In this document: piece by piece, positions 58,357-64,000 of the stretch
Layout: every line of letters begins with the position of its first letter
Numbering within the stretch: position 1 is the stretch's first letter
Source of the DNA: Chiridota heheva
Taxonomy: Eukaryota; Echinodermata; Holothuroidea; Apodida; Chiridotidae
NCBI GenBank assembly: GCA_020152595.1
Contig: JAIGNY010002044.1
Span: forward strand, 135,001-199,000
Direction: 5' to 3'
Length of the DNA: 64,000 nucleotides
Position numbers and translations under genes: made by a program
Notes under the pieces: generated by a model
Seen by the model: the letters and a program-made list of their open reading frames with translations, nothing else
Databases searched by the model: none
Told to the model about the DNA's origin: nothing

Positions 58357-61355
58357 GACTAAATTTGAACAGTTTTTCATGGGAGCGGGGTCTAGGAGGT
58401 CACCTTGGATTATCACTAAAGCCCAGCACTCAAACTTGTAGCTAGAACCCTGCACAGTACTGTAACTACACACAGTATCACTACTGTACAGCACTTTACT
58501 ACAGTATGTACACACATCTACCACTGTTTCTTCCGAGTCACAACACTTGTGCGATGATTGAAGCAAACTAGAAATTGGATTTTATGTGTCATATACTGTA
58601 TGGACTTCTGAATATCTAGAAGTCCATAAAATGCTATCAAAATAATGCCTTTTCAGTAGAACATTCATGAGAAGTGAGATATAAAATATAAAGAAAATTT
58701 GGGGCCGATTTTTGTAAGCATACAGTGTAGGTAGGCTTAGTACCAGTTCCACAACATTTTTTTTTTTAAAGAATATGCCAAGGACTGAACTTTTTCAATG
58801 TTTCTGTGCTTGATCTTTTGAGATACAAACGATGTAAAGAACATTTCTAAGCATAGTGGGTGTTTATTTGTTATATATATATTTTGCAGTGATTTCTGTT
58901 AATTTGTACAAAATGTTTTACTTATAGACTTTTTTGAGCCGAGATGACATTACCTTGCCCAAAACAGTACATACGACTTACGTATGACGTCATATAATTT
59001 GCATATCGATATTTTAATAATACTGATATTTTTCAGGCGATATATCGATATTGCATAATGCTCAATACTGCCCAAGCTTGGGCGCACCTCTCTGAAAAAA
59101 AAAAAAGCGAAACTAGGGCCTGTTTACTGATTATGCCACAAAATCAGATTTAGGTGGGGGAGGGGGACACAGGATCATACAAAGAAGGAGAACAGTGTTT
59201 TTCATAATCTTATAAATTTTTTGATTCCCCCCCCTCCCCCCCCCCCTTCTCTTTCTCCAGGAATTATGGCCCTATCCCTCATCATACTCCCATGGAAAAT
59301 CCAGATCATTAAAAAATGTAAAACCAATGGCTCTTTGTGATTCTATGTTTTTAATTGCATACCAATTAATATTCAGTGTTATGAAACAATATACATTACA
59401 CAATGTATTCCTGTAATTGCTTCTTGCTTCTTCTTTTCTATTTGCAGACTTTCAAACTTTTGTCTGCTTTATTGTTAAAGGAATATTCGCATGGTTTTTT
59501 AGAATATTCCATGGTTTATTGTAATATTCCCATGTTTTTTGTGTAATATTCCATGTTTTTTTGTAATACTCCCATGTTTTTTTGTAATATTCCCATGGTT
59601 TTTTGTAATATTCCCATGTTTTATGTAATATTCCCATGTTTTTTGTATAGTATTCCCATGTTTTGTTGTTGTTGTGATATTCCCATGGTTTTTTGCAATA
59701 TTCGCATGGTTTTTTTTGCAATATTCCCATGGCTTTTTGGTAATATTCCCATGTTTTTGTTTGTAATATTCCCATGTTTTTTGATGTTGTAATATTCCCA
59801 TGTTTGTTTTTGCTATATTCCCATGGGTTTTTTGTTGTTGTAATATTCCCATGGTTTGGGGGAGAATATTCCCATGGTTTTTTTTAAATATTCCCATGGT
59901 TTTTTGTAATATTCCCATGGCTATTTTAAAACATTCCCATAATTTTTTCCCTAATATTCCCATGGGTTTTTCTAATATTCCCATGGTCTTTTGTAATATT
60001 CCCATAGTTTTTTGTAATATTCCCATGCTTTTTTTGTAATATTCCCATGGCTGTTTTCTAATATTCCCATGGGCTTTTCTAATATTCCATGGTTTTTTTT
60101 GGTTTTTTGCCATGGTTTTTTGTAAAATTCCTATTGTTATCTGTAGGAGTTTGAAGGTTGGAGTGAATTAATAGAAGGTAATGGATACCACAGAGGTCAG
60201 CAGTGACCTTCCAACTAAAATTGAGGTTGGGGGAACAGATAAGACCGGCCAATACAGGTGAGGGAGTCTATAGCAGGGTGAAAGCACAGTAGGTCAGGAA
60301 GTTAGTGTTGAGTAGGGAGAGGCTGTGCTGTCAAAGAGTGTTTTTGACAAGCTTGCCACTGGGGGTGGTGGTATTGGAGCTCCACAGGAGGTTGTGGGCG
60401 TTGAAGTCACCAAGAAGGGGAGGGTGGGGAGCTAAGAGACGAGGTTGTTAAGGCTGATTGGCTAAACGTTGGTGTTGGGGGTGGGGGGGGAGATAGAGAT
60501 AAAGATAGATAGGGCTGTGTGAGATATCATGTCTAATGAGAATGGAGATGCCCTTACAGGTCCTGTCGGAATCCTCTTGATGTTTATTGTAGCAAGAGAA
60601 GTTATTGAGGGAATAATGGTCAGTGGTTTTCAGGAAGGTTTCTTGTAGGCAAAAGACGACCAGGTTGAAGGTTATGGCCATTGGCCAGAAGGTCAATTTC
60701 CTCTGAGTTGGCCTGAAGGCTTCTGATGTTCCATTGTGTAATGTTGTGAGTTTTATTGTAATCGTTTCCGTTGTACACCATTAGGAGGCAGGGGAGGGGT
60801 TACAGTATCTCAAGGAAGATCTGTTGTGTCTGGGATGGCTTGTTTTTTCTTTTGAAAATTGGATGAAAAAAAACTGTTTGTTGGTTTGTTGGCCAGGTTG
60901 GTTTCAGTATGATGGCATTTGAGATGCTGGGGTAGGGGACGGTGGGTCCTACAAAAGGAAAGAAGGTTGGGGAGATACATGTAGGTGGTGGTGGAGGTGG
61001 CTTGTGTAATGGATGTGGTTGGGTTGTTGGCAAAGGCGATGGTCTTAGGGCATGTGAGTCAGTTTTACTTGTGTTGGGGAAGGGAGGGGGGGGATAATGG
61101 TGTTTAAGGAGATTGTGCTAGAGTAGGAAGGTTTGGTGTGGAGGAAAGCGAGGAATTGCTTTCTGGCCTCCAGGTAAAAGATGCTGGGATTTTCGATTTT
61201 CAGTTTAGTTATCTGTCTTTCCTAAAGTCGGAAGGGGGGGAGAGGGGGGGGGTGAGGGGCAGTCTTTTGGGAAGGAGGGATGGTTGGCTGGGTGAATACC
61301 ATCACAATTGGTACAGTGTAGGGTTTTAGTGCAAAAGGCACTGTCATGGTCTGAG
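58357..61355. repeat. 3.0-kb direct tandem duplication, unit 2
   Basis: Nearly identical to unit 1. Most differences are in homopolymer length (for example the C-run near 59226) and a few substitutions. At its end the gag sequence continues into 61356-62290 undisturbed. Confidence 0.9.
59475..60125. repeat. Minisatellite TAATATTCCCATGGTTTTTTG, copy 2
   Basis: Duplicate of 56458-57115 within unit 2, with slightly different unit count and T-run lengths. Confidence 0.95.
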
Positions 61356-62290
61356 GCTCCACAGTTGACACAACGTGCTTGGCTGTGGCAGGAGTTTTTT
61401 CCATGGCCATACCTCTGGCACTTATGACACGGAGAGGGTTGGGAATGTAGGGGGCCACTGGGATTCTCAGATAGCCGGCAGTGATGTGGGAGGGGAGAAT
61501 TGGTGTGGCAAAAGTCAGGAAGATGGTATTGGTGGGATTTTCGCACCGTTTCTCTTAAGGACAAGACGACGGGCCTCAATGACGTGTTGGCTGTCAAATT
61601 TCTCAATAAGATCTTTACTGGTCAAGTGGCAAGGTCCCTGGTTCTAATGACAACTTTGCTGTAGTTCAGGGAATGGTGAGGAATGACTATTATGTCTATA
61701 CCAGAATTTGCTAGAGTTTTGGTGGTGAAGAGGGTGATGGCTTGAGGGTGACTTGAGTGTCCCTGGTGCAGTGCACCAGGAGATCGCCAGACCTGAGTGT
61801 AGAAACCTTGGGGAGGGTACCAACAAGGCCGTGGGCGCCTTGTGGATGAGGATGGGGAAAACTATTTTGAAACTGTCTTGTTTGTTGGTGGCCTGAATGA
61901 TTAAGATTTTGGAGACTGGGGTTGAGGAATGGTCAATAGAGGTAGCACGTCACGGTGAGGGGAAAGAGAGTCAAGGTCAAGGCAGAAGCGTCTGGTCATG
62001 TTGGAAAAAAAACTACAGTACCAAGGGCCTGGAGACCTGAGGCAACTAGAAAGAAAAAATATGTCCCAGAACTACTATACAGGAACCACTGTACAAGTAC
62101 CGAAAAGGGCGTGTAGGCCTGGTCACAGCGGGAAGGAATAAATAAGGATCCATCTTACTGAAAGCAGTCACCCATCCACAAAGAGAAAATCCCGGAAAAT
62201 AAAAAAAGGTACAAAAGTTTAGGTGGAAAAGCACATGGTAGAGTATATTCAGAACAGAAAGTTTGAGAGAACAGATAGGAAATCACATGG
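60115..62290 (-). pseudogene. Family A retrotransposon 5' fragment, unit 2 and beyond
   Basis: This contains the 5' end (near 62290), gag with CHKCQRYGHGKNSC, CVNCGASDHDSAFC and CTNCDGIHPANHPSFPKDCP knuckles (about 61280-61440), and part of the endonuclease. It stops at the minisatellite, so reverse transcriptase and RNase H are absent. Confidence 0.82.
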
Positions 62291-62667
62291 TAATATGTGG
62301 CACTGTATGTAGATTTATGCTATAAAATTCAATCTTTTAATCCATAAAAATCTATGCAGTTCAACAATTTGTTACACAAAAATAAAACACAGGATTAGAT
62401 TAAAGGAAATACTGAATTTCAAAATGTTGTATTGTCTTTTAATTGACTGGCACAGCTTTCTTTCTTTGTTATCAAAAATGTCTTCTATTTCATACTACTT
62501 AGTTTTTCATTGATTCCTCTTGCCAAGTGTTGTTACAGCAACAGGAATGATTGTAATTTCTTTAATATTCCATTGTAGCACAGATTTGTAATCTATGTAT
62601 TACAATAGGATAACTCCTACACGAAAAAAAAAAACCTAAGTAACGGTTTTTATACCAAATCATTTCT

Positions 62668-63225
62668 TTAAAGAATTAGTTCAGTGGTCAAGCATGTCCA
62701 CCTTATATAAAAGAGGATTTCATAAGAAATGAATTGGTAAAAAAAGCATTGCAAAATCATTTTTATTCAAGTTTAAAGTTTGGTATCATTTCTGTAGAAA
62801 CAACTGAAATCAGACTAGCTGCGATGTCACAGCCTCACATTCCTCAGTCTTTATGTTTTTTAAAGAAAGTTGATTTATTTCCTTCACTATTTGAATTATT
62901 TTCCATCAAACTTTCTGCAGGTGGTATATTATAAATACCATTCTAGATTCAGTTTTACTACTTTTTTTTGACATATCCCATGGTTTTTAAGCCAAAAAAT
63001 CACAGGGCAAAATATGATAGAATACATAAAGACTTTGAGGAGTCTGAGGCTATGACATCACAACTAGTCTGATTTCAGTCGTTTCTACACAAATGATACC
63101 AAACTTTAAACTTAAATACCTCCTTAACGGAATACAATTTTTAAATGCTTTCTTCACCACTTTGTTTCTTTTGAAGTCCTCTTTCATATAAAGATGGACA
63201 TGCTTGACTACTGAACTAATCCTTT
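62668..63225. mobile_element. Long-TIR TTAA element, family M1
   Basis: Left end TTAAAGAATTAGTTCAGTGG. Right end CTTGACTACTGAACTAATCC then TTTA, so one TTAA is mutated. Confidence 0.75.
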
Positions 63226-63384
63226 ATTTCTATCATATATACTGTACAGTATGAAAATGAACAATTAATATCCCTTGAGTTACAAAATAAGCCACACCCA
63301 CCATAGCAACGCGGTTACTAGGTGGGGGCAAACAAACCTCAAATCCGCAATCGTGCGTTACCAATGCATTTACATTGAGATGTT

Positions 63385-63780
63385 TGTGAGCAGAGATCGC
63401 GTTAATGACAAATTTGTCATATATAACGCCATGGTTGAAATTTCTTACGACACAGGTTGTACCTGCGTCGAAAGATTTAGATATAGCATGTGGAATTTTA
63501 CGCCAGGATTTTGAATTAACATCAATGAAAATTATGAACATCTTACATCTCTGATGTGATTCAAAGTTTTATTTCACACAAAAATGATTTTGAATTACTC
63601 ATAAATAAAAAAAAAATGACATGTCTACGAGACTATAACGGCTGAATGATTCAACATAGGCCCTATGCATGATGTACATACACTGTACAGTGTACGTGAG
63701 AGTTTTGATGTTGTTTTAAATGCAGGCTGTCAATTGTCAACGATATTATTAGCTAGGATTCTACTTTCCTCCTGTACTGT
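63385..63780. repeat. Dispersed repeat M6, inverted copy
   Basis: Reverse complement of 35205-35650 over about 400 bp with substitutions and small indels. Confidence 0.7.
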
Positions 63781-64000
63781 GTTGATTATGTATCTGTGAA
63801 GTGATCACAATCTGCAAGTTAAGTTATTATACTGTAAAGAAGTAAAGAAGTAGGCGTGTTCGAGATCTGAATAGCTATTATATTATAGTTGACAATTGGT
63901 CAAAGCTCACTAAAACCTCGTGAAAGTTTGGATACAATAAACAAAAGTATTTTCTAGTTTATTTTGGGATTGTTAACCCAAATTTCATGATTCAACAATC

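Noticed and set aside
63233-63541. 102-codon minus-strand ORF
   Set aside because: It overlaps dispersed repeat M6; the other copy (35205-35650) is not open.

Overview
This is a stretch of animal nuclear genome: AT-rich, intron-rich and crowded with transposable elements. The only host gene I can support is on the minus strand. It encodes a USP2-type ubiquitin-specific protease, and its coding exons span about 46 kb (51233 down to 5134). The rest is intron and flank filled with retrotransposons (a DIRS-type element, I-clade-like non-LTR elements, tRNA-derived SINEs), many short inverted-repeat elements (several with TTAA target duplications), minisatellites and trinucleotide arrays. The mix fits a marine deuterostome invertebrate, perhaps an echinoderm, but no single sequence proves the taxon.

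Gene layout (minus strand, 5' to 3'): E1 50418-51233 (Ser/Arg-rich N-terminal extension), E2 48833-48880, E3 43691-43814 (begins with the catalytic Cys), E4 35976-36087, E5 32412-32522 (QQDAQEF box), E6 25723-25891 (first zinc CxxC), E7 20410-20486, E8 18294-18372 (second CxxC), E9 16629-16721, E10 14957-15086 (catalytic His, GGHYTA), E11 5134-5257 (C-terminus and stop). Nine of the ten junctions agree in phase. E7/E8 is short by one base, most simply one A missing from an A-run near the end of E7. With that base the protein would be about 627 aa.

Regions: 1-5133 is 3' flank with a SINE whose internal segment is tandemly amplified, plus TTAA elements. 5258-14956 (intron 10) holds a decayed DIRS element with inverted termini, a SINE split by a retrotransposon, and an expanded TTAA element. 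15087-25722 (introns 6-9) holds nested elements and a trinucleotide array. 25196-25891 has two decayed tandem copies of part of E6. 26744-31797 is a nearly full-length, inactivated non-LTR retrotransposon (gag-like, endonuclease, reverse transcriptase, RNase H). 32500-50400 has further elements, a long hairpin, trinucleotide arrays and a 20-bp minisatellite. 51234-64000, upstream of the gene, is dominated by a 3.0-kb direct tandem duplication with an ATATTCCCATGG minisatellite.

I see no operon, CRISPR array, host RNA gene or clearly new multi-gene system. The most useful observations are the complete gene model, its one-base frame break, the decayed exon-6 copies, the 3-kb duplication, and a minisatellite that seems to have grown from a transposon terminus.
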